Source: Ischnura elegans
Lineage: Eukaryota > Arthropoda > Insecta > Odonata > Coenagrionidae
DNA length: 64,000 bases
Direction of reading: 5' to 3'
Assembly (NCBI RefSeq): GCF_921293095.1
Contig: NC_060251.1
Coordinates: forward strand, 41,397,644-41,461,643
The notes beneath the pieces were generated by a model, which did no database searches, was not told the origin of the DNA, and saw only the letters and a program-made list of their open reading frames with translations. The translations under genes and the position numbers were made by a program. Position 1 is the stretch's first letter, and each line of letters starts with the position of its first letter. Below, piece by piece: positions 55,301-58,664 of this stretch.

Positions 55301-56867
55301 ACGCAGATAATGTTTCCCGCCAGAGGGACAACGTGTTTCACCTTCGAACGGTTTAGTTTCGACCCACACACCGAGTACCAGGGGCGCAGCTAGGAATTAA
55401 GGTTGGGGGGAGGGGTTTAGGTGTAACTAATACCGGGGTGTGTGGGGGTATGGAATACCCACCAGAATAAGTGGTAGGTGCGAGGTTAATAAATGGCGGA
55501 ATTTTAAGATAAATTGTTCCAAATGGTGAGTTTTACGGCTTTCTGACGGATATTTAATAATCCTTACACTATTCTATTAGTAATATCAATCTAATTAAAT
55601 AAAATGGATTAAACTTAAAAAATTCTCTGAGCTCTGGGGGGAGGGGGTTTATCTCCCAAACCTCCCCCCTCGCTGCGCCACTGCCGAGTACGAAATATAG
55701 TCGAATGAAGTAGAGGCTCGGCATACCGCCATTAGGTGCATGGGGCACTCATATTTTCACCACAAACAGGAGATCGGTGAACGCAAACTGGCCAGTCGAT
55801 TTTTAAGCACAATGTTTTTACCTCTCCACACGTATGTCAAACCTAAAGGGTCGAAAATTTTCTCTCTTATCCCCCTCCACTCGACTTTAGGCATAGAAAC
55901 TTCACTATGAGCAGCGGCGTTTAGTTTAATTTAGTTTCCTTCTCGGGAGTAAAGTTTAGTCCCGGGTCGAAACTGAATTCCTTGGAGATTTTAATTTCGT
56001 GCGGGAACGAAACTAAACCTATGCCTCGTATTTTCATTTCCCTCAGGGTCGAAACAAAACATTTTCGTTTCGTTTCACTTGCCTTCTTTGATCCAAAGGA
56101 AACTATGGGGAAGCCTTCCCTCCAACCATACGCCTTTCGTGAGTCCTAAGCAGTGGCGGATACAGAAAAAACTCAAGGGGGGGGGGGGGGCGCAACATAT
56201 CTGGAGTTGTCTTTACTTTTATCGTAATAAAAGATCACAGTCAAGTCACAGCCAAAGTATAAGAAAATTTTATTTAAAGTGATTATAAACATGTAAAAGA
56301 CAACGCCATCTTATGATATAAAAAAGTTACAATTGTGGTTTTGCAATGTTCGGCAATACGGGCGGACCCGCAAGGGGGGGGCGCGCGCCCCCTGCGCCCC
56401 CCCATCTGTATCCGCAACTGGTCCTAAGTAACCAAAACCACATTTTCAGCAAGACATTACATGTTAAGAATATTTTCAATATCAATCACATCTGAAGTCG
56501 CTCATTCATACGTATATAAATATTTGTCAAACTGGTATCCTATTTAGCTTAACGATCATCATCTTCATGATGGATATTTTGGCAATGATTGACGCTTATT
56601 TTACATCAGCAAATGAAGGCCTTCTATTTCTAACGAATTACTCTGTCCTTATTTCAGAGGGGAATCGCTCCAGCTCCTACGATATCCATGATGAGCCAGA
56701 ACTCTGAGAACATGGCCAAAGTAAATTATGATGTTAACCATGGTAATAACCATTTAACGACACAAAATCGACTAACTCAAGTCTCATATGATCCCATTTA
56801 TCGTGATTATGACGAAAGAAGGCAAAACATCAACACTTACAATAATAATAACAGGTTTTTTTGGTAA
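10230..56867 (+). CDS. Ir8a: Ionotropic receptor co-receptor IR8a (18 exon segments)
   Basis: Insect chemosensory ionotropic receptor, a ligand-gated cation channel of the iGluR superfamily acting in the dendrite membrane of olfactory neurons. IR8a is known as the co-receptor that assembles with tuning IRs for acids. The exon phases all agree and give 1,011 residues. Domains by rough residue: signal peptide 1-36; amino-terminal domain to ~445; S1 ~446-570; TM1 ~575-594; pore loop ~620-640 with SFTPQGGGEAPK; TM3 ~645-668 with ATFTANLAAFLTVER; S2 ~675-861; TM4 ~862-883; basic tail ~884-1011. The glutamate-binding Arg is present (MTSEREEVIDF, R~535), and an Asp (FIHDAA, D~778) sits at the acidic ligand position, as in iGluRs and unlike most tuning IRs. 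IR25a is the main alternative, but its post-TM3 sequence differs from the QSLEQLARQSRINYTVV block seen here. Confidence 0.88.
10667..10972 (+). repeat. Two-copy tandem repeat, ~159-bp unit
   Basis: ATCGTTTTTGGCC, AAAAAGCATTTTTACT, AAAAAATATTCATCT and TTTCCATAGTTTTCTCATGG recur with a constant offset of about 159 bp. Located in intron 1. Confidence 0.85.
11127..11312 (+). CDS. Ir8a: Ir8a exon 2: amino-terminal domain
   Basis: Acceptor TTTCCAG, donor C|GTGAGT, phase 1 to 1. It encodes VLVLESASSQMKLPNAFVCG and onward. It is part of the poorly conserved amino-terminal domain and is assigned by phase match and coding quality. Confidence 0.75.
11335..11485 (+). mobile_element. CR1-like reverse transcriptase 3'-end fragment
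   Basis: The frame DEIMELDCRTDRFKM matches the C-terminal signature LREMFCRTDRYANSFFPRTI of the full element at 61-63 kb. It starts ~25 bp after the exon 2 donor. Confidence 0.6.
11625..12330 (+). mobile_element. CAGGCCCGTGCTGG-type MITE (forward copy) with nested MITE
   Basis: The ends CATCCTCGTGCTGGACCCC and GGCGGCCCAGCACGGGGCTG match the copy at 25,873-26,169. The flanks AACTTACT and CACTCACT agree at 6 of 8 positions, suggesting an eroded 8-bp duplication. The element at 12,000-12,296 is inserted inside. Confidence 0.7.
12000..12296 (+). mobile_element. hAT-type MITE, CAGGGGCGCAGCTAGG family (copy 1)
   Basis: Termini CAAGGGCGCAGCTAGG and CTCGCTGCGCAACTG; flanks CCTCTCAG and CCTCTCGG (7 of 8). 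It shares its interior with copies at 18,953, 50,928 and 55,379. It lies inside the MITE at 11,625-12,330 and is therefore younger. Confidence 0.85.
13005..13296 (+). mobile_element. tRNA-derived SINE with 15-bp target duplication
   Basis: The head has a pol III A-box-like segment (GGTGGTTAGAGTGTTGG) and a B box (GTTCAAATCCC). A body of ~220 bp follows. It is flanked by perfect AATAGTAGATTACAG repeats (12,990-13,004 and 13,297-13,311). A full-length reverse copy lies at ~59,117-59,418. Confidence 0.9.
13531..13746 (+). CDS. Ir8a: Ir8a exon 3: amino-terminal domain
   Basis: Acceptor CAACCCCAG, donor G|GTAAGA, phase 1 to 1. It encodes LSRELMQRNETKVTALIDFT and onward, ending ADAVLIFASED. The open frame, splice sites and flanking phases agree. 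Confidence 0.8.
13747..17165. other. Intron between exons 3 and 4
   Basis: No coding or transposon structure was recognised, apart from a C-rich patch at 14,880-14,930, a short ~33-bp tandem repeat near 15,000 and the hairpin at 16,218. Confidence 0.6.
16218..16267. repeat. Perfect 18-bp hairpin
   Basis: GCTGTTTACACTACAAGC (16,218-16,235) and its exact inverse (16,250-16,267) are separated by 14 bases that are themselves palindromic (TTTCCATGGAAA). Confidence 0.9.
17166..17332 (+). CDS. Ir8a: Ir8a exon 4: amino-terminal domain
   Basis: Acceptor TTTGCAG, donor GAG|GTAAGC, phase 1 to 0. It encodes EVDEAIFTMLGRSLLRVLVL, then a segment with MRPSPSYFAIFSDS. The join to exon 3 reads smoothly (ASED-EVDEA). 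Confidence 0.8.
17333..18822. other. Intron between exons 4 and 5, featureless part
   Basis: AT-rich sequence with no recognised gene or repeat terminus. Confidence 0.5.
18831..19418 (+). mobile_element. hAT-type MITE, CAGTGGCGTAACTA family, with nested MITE
   Basis: Outer ends CATTGGCGTAATTAGG and ATTTACGCCTCTG; flanks TATTTATG and TATTTATA (7 of 8). The interior is split by the 302-bp element at 18,953-19,254. A poly-C run is present near 18,888-18,904. Confidence 0.85.
18953..19254 (+). mobile_element. hAT-type MITE, CAGGGGCGCAGCTAGG family (copy 2, nested)
   Basis: Termini CAGGGGCGCAGCTAGG and CTCGCTGCGCCACTA; flanks CTTGGAAA and CATGGAAA (7 of 8). It sits inside the MITE at 18,831-19,418. 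Confidence 0.88.
19563..19707 (+). CDS. Ir8a: Ir8a exon 5: amino-terminal domain
   Basis: It follows TATGTTAG and ends G|GTGAGT, phase 0 to 1. It encodes ATVGGLVFLDDRWILAVKDF and ends DSCCAFMPE. GC content is much higher than in the flanking intron, as in the other exons. Confidence 0.8.
19830..20625 (+). mobile_element. 3' end of a Jockey/CR1-type retrotransposon
   Basis: A frame at 19,845-20,102 ends with the non-LTR reverse transcriptase C-terminal pattern: FTVTACREWNNLNLSTRNSL, AYFKRRLHKALF. A ~480-bp 3' region follows, with AATAAAG and an ATT microsatellite tail (20,590-20,610). The element is 5'-truncated. Confidence 0.7.
20634..20698 (+). mobile_element. SINE head (tRNA-like)
   Basis: GGTTGGTGTGGTGGCTAGA and a degraded B box (GGGCTCAAACCCC) match the head of the SINE at 13,005. 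The body is absent, and the next base begins the copy of the Ir8a 5'-flank repeat. Confidence 0.65.
20699..21942 (+). repeat. Second copy of the Ir8a 5'-flank repeat, split by a hAT element
   Basis: 20,699-20,985 aligns with 9934-10,170 and continues at 21,915-21,942 (ATCCTCTTTTGTAATATCCG) after the element at 20,994-21,906. No coding exon follows this copy. Confidence 0.7.
20994..21906 (+). mobile_element. hAT-type non-autonomous element, CAGGGATGGCAAG family
   Basis: Termini CAGGGATGGCAAGTGAAA and TTGTCATCCCTG; flanks CTTGTGGT and CTTGTGGA (7 of 8). Length 913 bp. The repeated GAAAC/GTTTC words give it a purine/pyrimidine-rich look. It contains an inner inverted repeat (21,259-21,480) starting GATGTCGACGACTTTCGGG. 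Related copies lie at ~54,897-56,086 and 61,055. Confidence 0.88.
21943..23924. other. Intron between exons 5 and 6a, unassigned part
   Basis: No exon that fits the reading frame and no matched repeat ends. 22,560-23,050 has the texture of the long terminal repeats seen at 26 and 45 kb, but I found no partner for it. Confidence 0.4.
23925..23989 (+). CDS. Ir8a: Ir8a exon 6a: amino-terminal domain
   Basis: Acceptor GTCCCAG; it encodes DFHYASGLRWFAVTAQFWQP. It supplies the phase-1 to phase-0 step needed between exons 5 and 6b. The proposed donor (TTA|GTTAAA) is weak, and the sequence stays open into exon 6b, so the two may be one exon with 17 extra residues. Confidence 0.6.
24041..24229 (+). 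CDS. Ir8a: Ir8a exon 6b: amino-terminal domain with Ser-rich loop
   Basis: Acceptor TTTTTCTCAG, donor AGG|GTAAGT, phase 0 to 0. It encodes IESLFVERVAELLAGSAAAL, a low-complexity SRSSSSSGTGG loop and two cysteines (QCRENCTD). Confidence 0.78.
24230..25271. other. Intron between exons 6b and 7
   Basis: No recognised feature. Confidence 0.5.
25272..25538 (+). CDS. Ir8a: Ir8a exon 7: end of amino-terminal domain, start of S1
   Basis: Acceptor TTTCCTAG, donor GAG|GTATGT, phase 0 to 0, 89 codons. It ends RPYLRVGIVE, the first beta strand of the ligand-binding domain in iGluR-type receptors. Confidence 0.85.
25740..25872 (-). mobile_element. CR1-like element 3' UTR, first part
   Basis: ACCTACAGATGTGTATGGCA and the following GGGTGAATCATCACCAACAT match the copy at 58,690-58,740 and resemble the reversed 3' UTR of the element ending at 62,952. 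It continues after the nested insertions at 29,211. Confidence 0.7.
25873..26169 (-). mobile_element. CAGGCCCGTGCTGG-type MITE (reverse copy)
   Basis: Ends CAGGCCCGTGCTGGGCCGCC and GGTCCAGCATGGGCCTG. The target duplication is TACATATT (25,865-25,872); its right copy is interrupted by the 3,025-bp element and completes at 29,203-29,210. Confidence 0.88.
26845..27130 (+). pseudogene. Degraded protein remnant inside the long-TIR transposon
   Basis: One frame gives ENANRPNVGFLLKYTPEALW, then LWDIFACKCKKEHNVPPNEE. After a frameshift another gives LRDQRTKLKMMAAELSPKE and RKKKRIAGE. The order CxC, VPxxE, LRDQRT resembles an uncharacterised protein type I associate with arthropod and cnidarian mobile elements. 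The catalytic function is unknown. It is interrupted and cannot be functional as it stands. Confidence 0.4.
27791..27925. mobile_element. Small foldback element with CTGATGA/GAAAC motif
   Basis: Arms GTAAACTCTTCTCGGGATTC (27,800-27,819) and GAATCCCGAGAAGAGTTTAC (27,897-27,916) are inverted. On the minus strand 27,851-27,882 reads CTGATGA, a GAGTCCCGAGTCGGAGCT hairpin and GAAAC. A diverged relative lies at ~60,330-60,370. Confidence 0.6.
29211..30060 (-). mobile_element. CR1-like element, continuation (two overlapping fragments)
   Basis: Blocks GGCAATCTGCCTATCAAGCT, ACAAGTCAACTA and TATGTTGACGTGGCGGCTAA match 58,960-59,050 and 60,075-60,240. A second partial copy of the last block starts near 29,875 and runs almost to the exon 8 acceptor. 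Translated on the minus strand, the part near 29,400-29,470 shows the worn RT C-terminus. Confidence 0.6.
30080..30274 (+). CDS. Ir8a: Ir8a exon 8: S1 of the ligand-binding domain
   Basis: Acceptor TTTCATGCAG, donor GGG|GTAAGC, phase 0 to 0. It encodes MVPWAYWEEDP, then WTGYCVDFMKALAERM and DGTWDGAIGDLAKG, the classic S1 pattern (GYCxDxxxxxA...DGxWxGxxGDL). A transposon fragment reaches almost to its acceptor. Confidence 0.95.
30427..31122. mobile_element. 696-bp palindromic MITE with TTA target duplication
   Basis: Arms 30,427-30,734 and 30,824-31,122 are inverted copies beginning TAGCCCGGTCAAA. TTA flanks both ends. The sequence 31,525-31,582 is a near-identical copy of the target without the element (an empty site), which fixes the boundaries. 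TTA suggests PIF/Harbinger; a TA-duplicating family is the alternative. Confidence 0.88.
31157..31525. mobile_element. 369-bp MITE with ACAGTCCAGCCG termini
   Basis: ACAGTCCAGCCG at the left and CGGCTGGACTGT at the right, with imperfect inverted similarity for ~60 bp (GTCCGATGACAGTT against AACTGACGTCGGAC). It is flanked on both sides by copies of a 58-bp sequence. Confidence 0.7.
31583..32292. other. Intron 8 interval, unassigned
   Basis: No recognised element or exon. Confidence 0.5.
32301..32591 (+). mobile_element. hAT-type MITE, CAATGGCGTAGCCAGG family
   Basis: The left terminus CAATGGCGTAGCCAGGAA is followed by a poly-G run; the right end is GGACTACACCACAA. The perfect 8-bp duplication is TAATACAT (32,293-32,300; 32,592-32,599). 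Confidence 0.85.
32600..33594. other. Intron 8 interval, unassigned
   Basis: Very AT-rich; no recognised feature. Confidence 0.5.
33595..33938. mobile_element. GC-rich MITE with AGGCGCGCACTAG termini
   Basis: TAGGGCAGGCGCGCACTAG at the left is inverted as CTAGTGCGCGCCTGACCTTA at the right, extending inward through ACCACGACC/GGTCGTGGT. The interior is far richer in GC than the surrounding intron. No certain target duplication. Confidence 0.8.
33939..35312. other. Intron 8 interval, unassigned
   Basis: No recognised feature. Confidence 0.5.
35313..36010 (+). mobile_element. AATAGGGTGGTTTCC MITE, copy 2
   Basis: Full length: the left end AAAGGGTGGTTTCC is slightly changed, the right end GGAAACTACCCTATT intact. 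It contains a small extra insertion near 35,700-35,730 compared with copy 1. Confidence 0.9.
36011..37282. other. Intron 8 interval, unassigned
   Basis: No recognised feature up to the exon 9 acceptor. Confidence 0.5.
37283..37382 (+). CDS. Ir8a: Ir8a exon 9: ligand-contact Arg segment
   Basis: Acceptor TTTTACAG, donor G|GTTGGT, phase 0 to 1. It encodes ETDLLVASTVMTSEREEVID and FVAPYFEQTGISI. The Arg matches the iGluR alpha-carboxylate-binding arginine. The position of the upstream iGluR Thr aligns to Val, with Thr next to it. Confidence 0.95.
37520..37735 (-). mobile_element. CR1-like 3'-end fragment
   Basis: CATCCACATCTAAATACTAC, then CCCGCAAGCCACCT and GTGTG, is the reversed 3' UTR pattern of the element at 61-63 kb (GATGTAGATG tail, GGCTTGCGGG). 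Confidence 0.55.
37923..38196 (-). mobile_element. hAT-type MITE, CAGTGGCGTAACTA family (274 bp)
   Basis: Termini CAGTGGCGTAACTATGGG and CTAGTTACGCCACTG; perfect 8-bp duplication CTTCTATT (37,915-37,922; 38,197-38,204). Confidence 0.92.
38205..39453. other. Intron 9 interval, unassigned
   Basis: 38,610-38,780 contains CG-bearing words (TAACGA) like a worn repeat, but no ends were found. Confidence 0.4.
39462..39758 (-). mobile_element. hAT-type MITE, CATGGGCGTACCCAG family
   Basis: Ends CAAGAGCATACCCAGG and CTGGGTACGCCCATG; flanks GTAGCGAT and ATAGCGAT (7 of 8). A partial copy lies at 63,420. Confidence 0.8.
40258..40435 (+). CDS. Ir8a: Ir8a exon 10: TM1
   Basis: Acceptor CACTTTCAG, donor AG|GTGAGT, phase 1 to 2. 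It encodes VIRKPVRKTSLFKFMTVLRF, then TM1 (VWLSIVGALTVTGFMIWFLD) and KYSPYSAQNN. Confidence 0.95.
40461..40627. mobile_element. Foldback MITE with ~67-bp arms
   Basis: 40,461-40,528 and 40,560-40,627 are near-perfect inverted copies running AAAGAAATAAAACTTTGTAA to GACCCGGGTTTCGTAAC. The short centre carries GGTTAGTAACC. It lies 26 bp into intron 10. On the minus strand 40,519-40,558 reads CTGACGA, a hairpin and GAAAC. Confidence 0.85.
41093..41276 (+). CDS. Ir8a: Ir8a exon 11: pore loop and TM3
   Basis: Acceptor TTATCGCAG, donor CAG|GTAATT, phase 2 to 0. It encodes FTLKESFWFALTSFTPQGGG, EAPKALSSR, then TM3 ending ATFTANLAAFLTVERMQ. This is the most diagnostic exon: the pore is kainate-receptor-like and TM3 is a variant of the iGluR SYTANLAAF motif. 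Confidence 0.97.
41277..42071. other. Intron 11, unassigned part
   Basis: No recognised feature before the MITE. Confidence 0.5.
42072..42735 (+). mobile_element. AATAGGGTGGTTTCC MITE, copy 3 (complete)
   Basis: AATAGGGTGGTTTCC to GGAAACTACCCTATT, 664 bp, the clearest complete copy. No direct repeat flanks it. It ends ~117 bp before exon 12. Confidence 0.92.
42853..42974 (+). CDS. Ir8a: Ir8a exon 12: start of S2
   Basis: Acceptor GTTTGCAG, donor CG|GTTTGT (weak), phase 0 to 2. It encodes SPVQSLEQLARQSRINYTVV, then KNSNTHQYFINMKNAEETLY, which separates IR8a from IR25a. Confidence 0.95.
42983..43616 (+). repeat. Two-copy tandem duplication, 317-bp unit
   Basis: GAGAGTTAGTTTGCTCTGTA, CTCCAGTACACCAGTAGCCA and GGACGTAATGTAAACCCAGA each recur 317 bp downstream. 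The unit starts just after the exon 12 donor, so it duplicated intron sequence only. Divergence looks to be around 10%. Confidence 0.93.
43767..43914 (+). CDS. Ir8a: Ir8a exon 13: S2
   Basis: Acceptor TTTTTCAG, donor AAA|GTAAGT, phase 2 to 0. It encodes RVWKEITLNSTNDLSRYRVW, then DYPIKEQYGHILLAIEQTGP and onward. Confidence 0.95.
44345..44514 (+). CDS. Ir8a: Ir8a exon 14: S2 with acidic ligand residue; GC donor
   Basis: It follows TTTCAAAAAG and encodes VIASETGEFAFIHDAAQVRY, then RNCNLTEVGEPFAEQPFAIA and SHLQEEISR. The Asp in FIHDAA sits at the iGluR acidic contact. Only a GC donor (CG|GCAAGT) gives the phase 2 required by exon 15. The nearest GT (CAA|GTTAAT) would shift the frame. Confidence 0.9.
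44515..45054. other. Intron 14, first part
   Basis: 44,690-44,790 has TATACATACGCCGAAGTG facing a near-inverse CACTTCGGCGTATATATATA, a small inverted repeat. The rest is unassigned. Confidence 0.45.
45055..45240 (+). repeat. Dispersed repeat shared with 7079-7300
   Basis: Same order of blocks: TCTGCAATACT, GGAGACAATTTTAAG, CCATGAAAACGGTTTTTCTT. Confidence 0.6.
45631..48154. mobile_element. 2,524-bp transposon with ~400-bp terminal inverted repeats
   Basis: Left repeat 45,631-~46,041 and right repeat ~47,779-48,154 start TAGGCCGGCCCTTATTTTTC and are close inverted copies; the left has ~35 extra bases. TGTACAC occurs beside both ends but is offset by two bases, so the target duplication is uncertain. 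The interior carries a minus-strand coding remnant. It resembles the 26,175-29,199 element in design. Confidence 0.85.
46845..47002 (-). pseudogene. Protein remnant inside the second long-TIR transposon
   Basis: Minus-strand frame MKRRESFVTKLDDLLDITRS, then EEESAVNLSDKCAWAEEIKF, LRK, stop. The KLDDLLDI and EExxFL spacing recalls the same uncharacterised mobile-element protein type as at 26.85-27.13 kb, from an earlier part of the protein. Function unknown; truncated. Confidence 0.35.
48155..48552. other. Intron 14 interval, unassigned
   Basis: No recognised feature. Confidence 0.5.
48553..48759. mobile_element. MITE with AGGGCCGGTTTTATAATGTC termini
   Basis: AGGGCCGGTTTTATAATGTC at the left and GACATTATAAAACCGACCCT at the right; length ~207 bp. 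It lies 89 bp upstream of exon 15, so the branch-point region of intron 14 is close to it. Confidence 0.88.
48849..48970 (+). CDS. Ir8a: Ir8a exon 15: end of S2
   Basis: Acceptor ACTTTGCAG, donor G|GTAAGA, phase 2 to 1. It encodes ILDLQKDRFFEALTGKYWN, then GDCPNADDMEGITLESL. Confidence 0.95.
49187..49640 (+). mobile_element. Cluster of tRNA-like SINE heads
   Basis: Three B-box-like segments in ~450 bp: CCCGGGTTCGATAC (49,225), CCCGGGTTCGCATCC (49,461) and TTGGGTTCGAATCCCACC (49,602). Preceding A-box-like words are present (GTTGAGCGCGTCCGACTCTC). None folds into a full tRNA cloverleaf, so SINE origin is preferred. Confidence 0.5.
49690..49970 (-). mobile_element. CR1-like reverse transcriptase 3'-end fragment
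   Basis: The minus-strand frame includes YYGRRDHEKKMKEIDCKTDR and FKMSFFPRTIKD, matching the C-terminus of the 61-63 kb element (LREMFCRTDRYANSFFPRTI). Confidence 0.75.
49981..50927. other. Intron 15 interval, mostly unassigned
   Basis: A tRNA-like B box (GGGTTCAAATCTC) lies at ~50,709, possibly another SINE head. Otherwise nothing was recognised. Confidence 0.4.
50928..51850 (-). mobile_element. CAGGGGCGCAGCTAGG hAT MITE (copy 3), split by another MITE
   Basis: 50,928-51,033 (CAGTGGCGCAGCGAGG) and 51,703-51,850 together match the reversed 305-bp element at 55,379. The AATAGGGTGG MITE copy 4 sits between the two halves. The far end is worn, so the boundary is approximate. Confidence 0.8.
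51034..51702 (-). mobile_element. AATAGGGTGGTTTCC MITE, copy 4 (complete, nested)
   Basis: AATAGGGTAGTTTCC to GGAAACCACCCTATT, 669 bp. Comparison with uninterrupted relatives of the host element (19,125-19,150; 55,555-55,580) shows the insertion adds little or no direct target duplication. Confidence 0.92.
51979..52343. mobile_element. Foldback element with ~180-bp arms
   Basis: 51,979-52,165 and 52,166-52,343 are inverted copies (ACATGAGAACAATATAAAAT left, TTTTATATTGTTCTCATG right), meeting at AACTCTTTCGTAAC. Both arms carry the CTGATGA motif; the left (minus strand, 52,042-52,069) keeps GAAACG, the right has changed it to GAAAA. Confidence 0.85.
52540..52781 (-). mobile_element. CAGGCCCGTGCTGG MITE fragment
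   Basis: CAGCATAATATACA, GTCTTGAGTAAA, CCTGCATAGTGCTGGTGCCC and GGGGTCCAGTACGGGCCTG follow the order seen at 26,019-26,169. Confidence 0.7.
52825..52920 (+). mobile_element. CR1-like RT C-terminal fragment
   Basis: The frame DCRIGRYIISFFR, stop, PMRDFNGSF follows the CRTDR...SFFPRTIKDFN signature of the retrotransposon at 61-63 kb. Confidence 0.55.
53141..53382 (+). CDS. Ir8a: Ir8a exon 16: TM4 and basic cytoplasmic tail
   Basis: Acceptor TTGATTTCAG, donor AAG|GTATGT, phase 1 to 0. It encodes GGVFIATLFGLALAMVTLAG, EIFYYKRKK, then a Lys/Arg-rich tail (KADGKKVKMKNAKGG). Confidence 0.93.
53383..54009. other. Intron 16, first part
   Basis: No recognised feature. Confidence 0.5.
54010..54591 (-). 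mobile_element. AATAGGGTGGTTTCC MITE, copy 5 (worn, far end lost)
   Basis: GAGGGTAGTTTCCTTCATCA and all main internal blocks are present; the other terminus is missing and is followed by a hAT-MITE end (CTCGCTACGCCACTG, 54,622-54,636). Confidence 0.85.
55075..55289 (-). mobile_element. hAT-type MITE, CAGGGGCGGATCCAGG family (nested)
   Basis: CATAGGCGGATCTAGG at the left, CCTGGAACCGCCCCTG at the right; flanks GGCGAAAC and GACGGAAC (6 of 8). The copy at 59,061-59,593 is the same family. Confidence 0.75.
55379..55683 (+). mobile_element. hAT-type MITE, CAGGGGCGCAGCTAGG family (305 bp, nested)
   Basis: Termini CAGGGGCGCAGCTAGG and CTCGCTGCGCCACTG; perfect 8-bp duplication CCGAGTAC (55,371-55,378; 55,684-55,691). 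Confidence 0.93.
56151..56420 (+). mobile_element. hAT-type MITE, CAGTGGCGGATAC family (270 bp)
   Basis: Termini CAGTGGCGGATACAGA and TCTGTATCCGCAACTG; perfect 8-bp duplication GTCCTAAG (56,143-56,150; 56,421-56,428), which fits nTnnnnAn. It ends ~240 bp before the last Ir8a exon. Confidence 0.95.
56658..56867 (+). CDS. Ir8a: Ir8a exon 17: C-terminal tail and stop
   Basis: Acceptor CTTATTTCAG, phase 0, 69 codons then TAA at 56,865. It encodes RGIAPAPTISMMSQNSENMA and ends in an Asn-rich stretch before FFW. The tail is not conserved, so the assignment depends on phase, acceptor and the in-frame stop. Confidence 0.65.
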   Translation, partial: RGIAPAPTISMMSQNSENMAKVNYDVNHGNNHLTTQNRLTQVSYDPIYRDYDERRQNINTYNNNNRFFW

Positions 56868-58664
56868 TAAATGTGTACGAAGTGCATTTCATTTCATCTT
56901 TCAGTTTTGAAAAACCTCTTAAAGAACGTGATAATGCATCTAAACAAGGTATCATTAGTAATACTTTAGCCATATGTACTGAACAAATCTCAAGCTATAT
57001 AATTAACTGTTTTTTTTACCAATATTTGAAGAATAAACAGATGTAGCTGATCCTGGAATGTTTTATTATCCATTTTAAGGCATAAAAAAGCGAGTACTCA
57101 TCCGCCATTTTTCTTATTTTTTCATTCCTTTTTGGAGCTACCTGCGCATTTTTTGGACCGGTAAGCCTAAGGTCCGTGGTTCGATTCCCGGTACAGGGAA
57201 TTTTTTTTCTCATGGCAATTAATGCATAGGTTCTTATCTGTTGTATTTGTATTCCCGAATGGTATACTTACATGCTTTTCAACCAAAAGCTTGACATTCT
57301 TTCCATCCGTCGATACTACGGGCTTGAATCGCTCCATTCCATTCTTATGCCAGAAAGAGATTATGAATGTATCTAATTGCGAGAACCAAAACCCCCATAT
57401 GTCCTTTAAGATTAAGCGAAGAGATCCAATATTCTTCCCTTCCCTATGACTAAAATAAGACCACTTACAAGGATTTAAAGACTTTTCACAATTCCATTTA
57501 ATGTTTTCCTCAGGTACATCCAAGTTTCCACGCGATATTTCGTCCGTCCTGTACAGATGGTGGTCTAGCGAGAGAAATATATTTTTTACCTCAATAAAAA
57601 ATTTTTATGAGGGATTTCATAAGTGCGACATTTATCCCATCCTCTAGGTGATAAGTTCCAATCACAATCAAGACATCAAAAGTAGATAAAAACGGATGCT
57701 GTGAAGATAACCAAGTTTTATCCCCATCATCAATTGTGTCATGGTGCCGGAACGCCGTTCCGGCACTGGTTAAGAAAAGGCATAATTATCAAATAACACT
57801 TTTATCAATTTTGGTGCAACCAAATTGCATTCGTAGCCAAATTTTTGTTTATTTTTGTATTCTGTAATAACTGAAAAAATTGGTGATTGGGTGAATTGCT
57901 GGGGTGAATCGCTGTACTCCACGAAAACCAGACTGTACTTCAAAGAAACTCCCCCACCTCAAATGGTCCGAACGCGGCCGCATATGAGCAAAAATTTATC
58001 AAATTCAGAATTTAATATTGATTTCACAAAATCGCGTACATTTTAAAATATTCAGGCGTAACTTGTAATAAAAAATACATAGAGTAACATTTCACTTCTT
58101 AAAAAAAGCTTCTAGGAAAGTGCGTCCCGGCGCTGCTAATTTTGCCACGACAACACTGACCATCACATATTGTAACTTGGCATAATCTCTCCTCTTAACT
58201 GTACAAGATCCTCCATGAGAGTAACTTCGTTTTACGCACATGTTTGATAGTCGTACAAATGAAATATCTATGAAAAATTTACGGTGTTTCCGACTTTTCT
58301 ATTCTAGTGCTTCCATTTCTTACTAATGGAACTTTGTGAAAATCACTATGAAGAAAAATAAATGTAAACAAATACAGGAAGCAATTATTGGACATTAAAT
58401 TAGCTGATATGCATGGTTGTGATGAGAATCCATGTTCTGATTTTTAATTTCCATTTAATTGATCTGTTTTATCTCTAACTCAAGTAAAATAAATATTTTT
58501 TTCCGTGTCTCTTCAAGTTTTTGAGTTTTCCCCGCAAGACTATCAGTAAACAGACAAATCTTTAGCGAGTAGAGATATTAAGGGTTTCAAAGCCTCTCTG
58601 ATACCCAATCCAATATATTCTCTGGCTACGATCTTATCTGCAGACTACGGTTTTGCCGGGCATC
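56868..58664. other. 3' flank of Ir8a
   Basis: Presumed 3'UTR, then intergenic sequence. A tRNA-like 3' half (GTGGTTCGATTCCCGG, ~57,177) is the only recognisable feature. Confidence 0.5.
57032..57037 (+). terminator. Candidate polyadenylation signal of Ir8a
   Basis: The first AATAAA downstream of the stop codon that lies in a plausible context, about 165 bp after it. No transcript evidence. Confidence 0.4.

Larger units (their letters stand above)
54897..56086 (-). mobile_element. CAGGGATGGCAAG hAT element, reverse copy with two nested MITEs
   Basis: GAAACTAAACGGAAGTCAAA at the left and TTTCGTTTCACTTGCC at the right correspond to the reversed ends of 20,994-21,906. It is interrupted by 55,075-55,289 and 55,379-55,683. 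Confidence 0.8.

Noticed and set aside
10230..56867. IR25a or a kainate/AMPA-type glutamate receptor as the identity of the main gene
   Set aside because: The pore is similar in all of them, but TM3 with LMLATFTANLAAFLTVERMQ and the following QSLEQLARQSRINYTVV block fit IR8a. IR25a, as I know it, has a different TM3 (GFIIIASYTANLAAF) and a different post-TM3 sequence.
57160..57205. A functional tRNA gene
   Set aside because: TTCGATTCCCGG is present but no complete cloverleaf can be drawn upstream.
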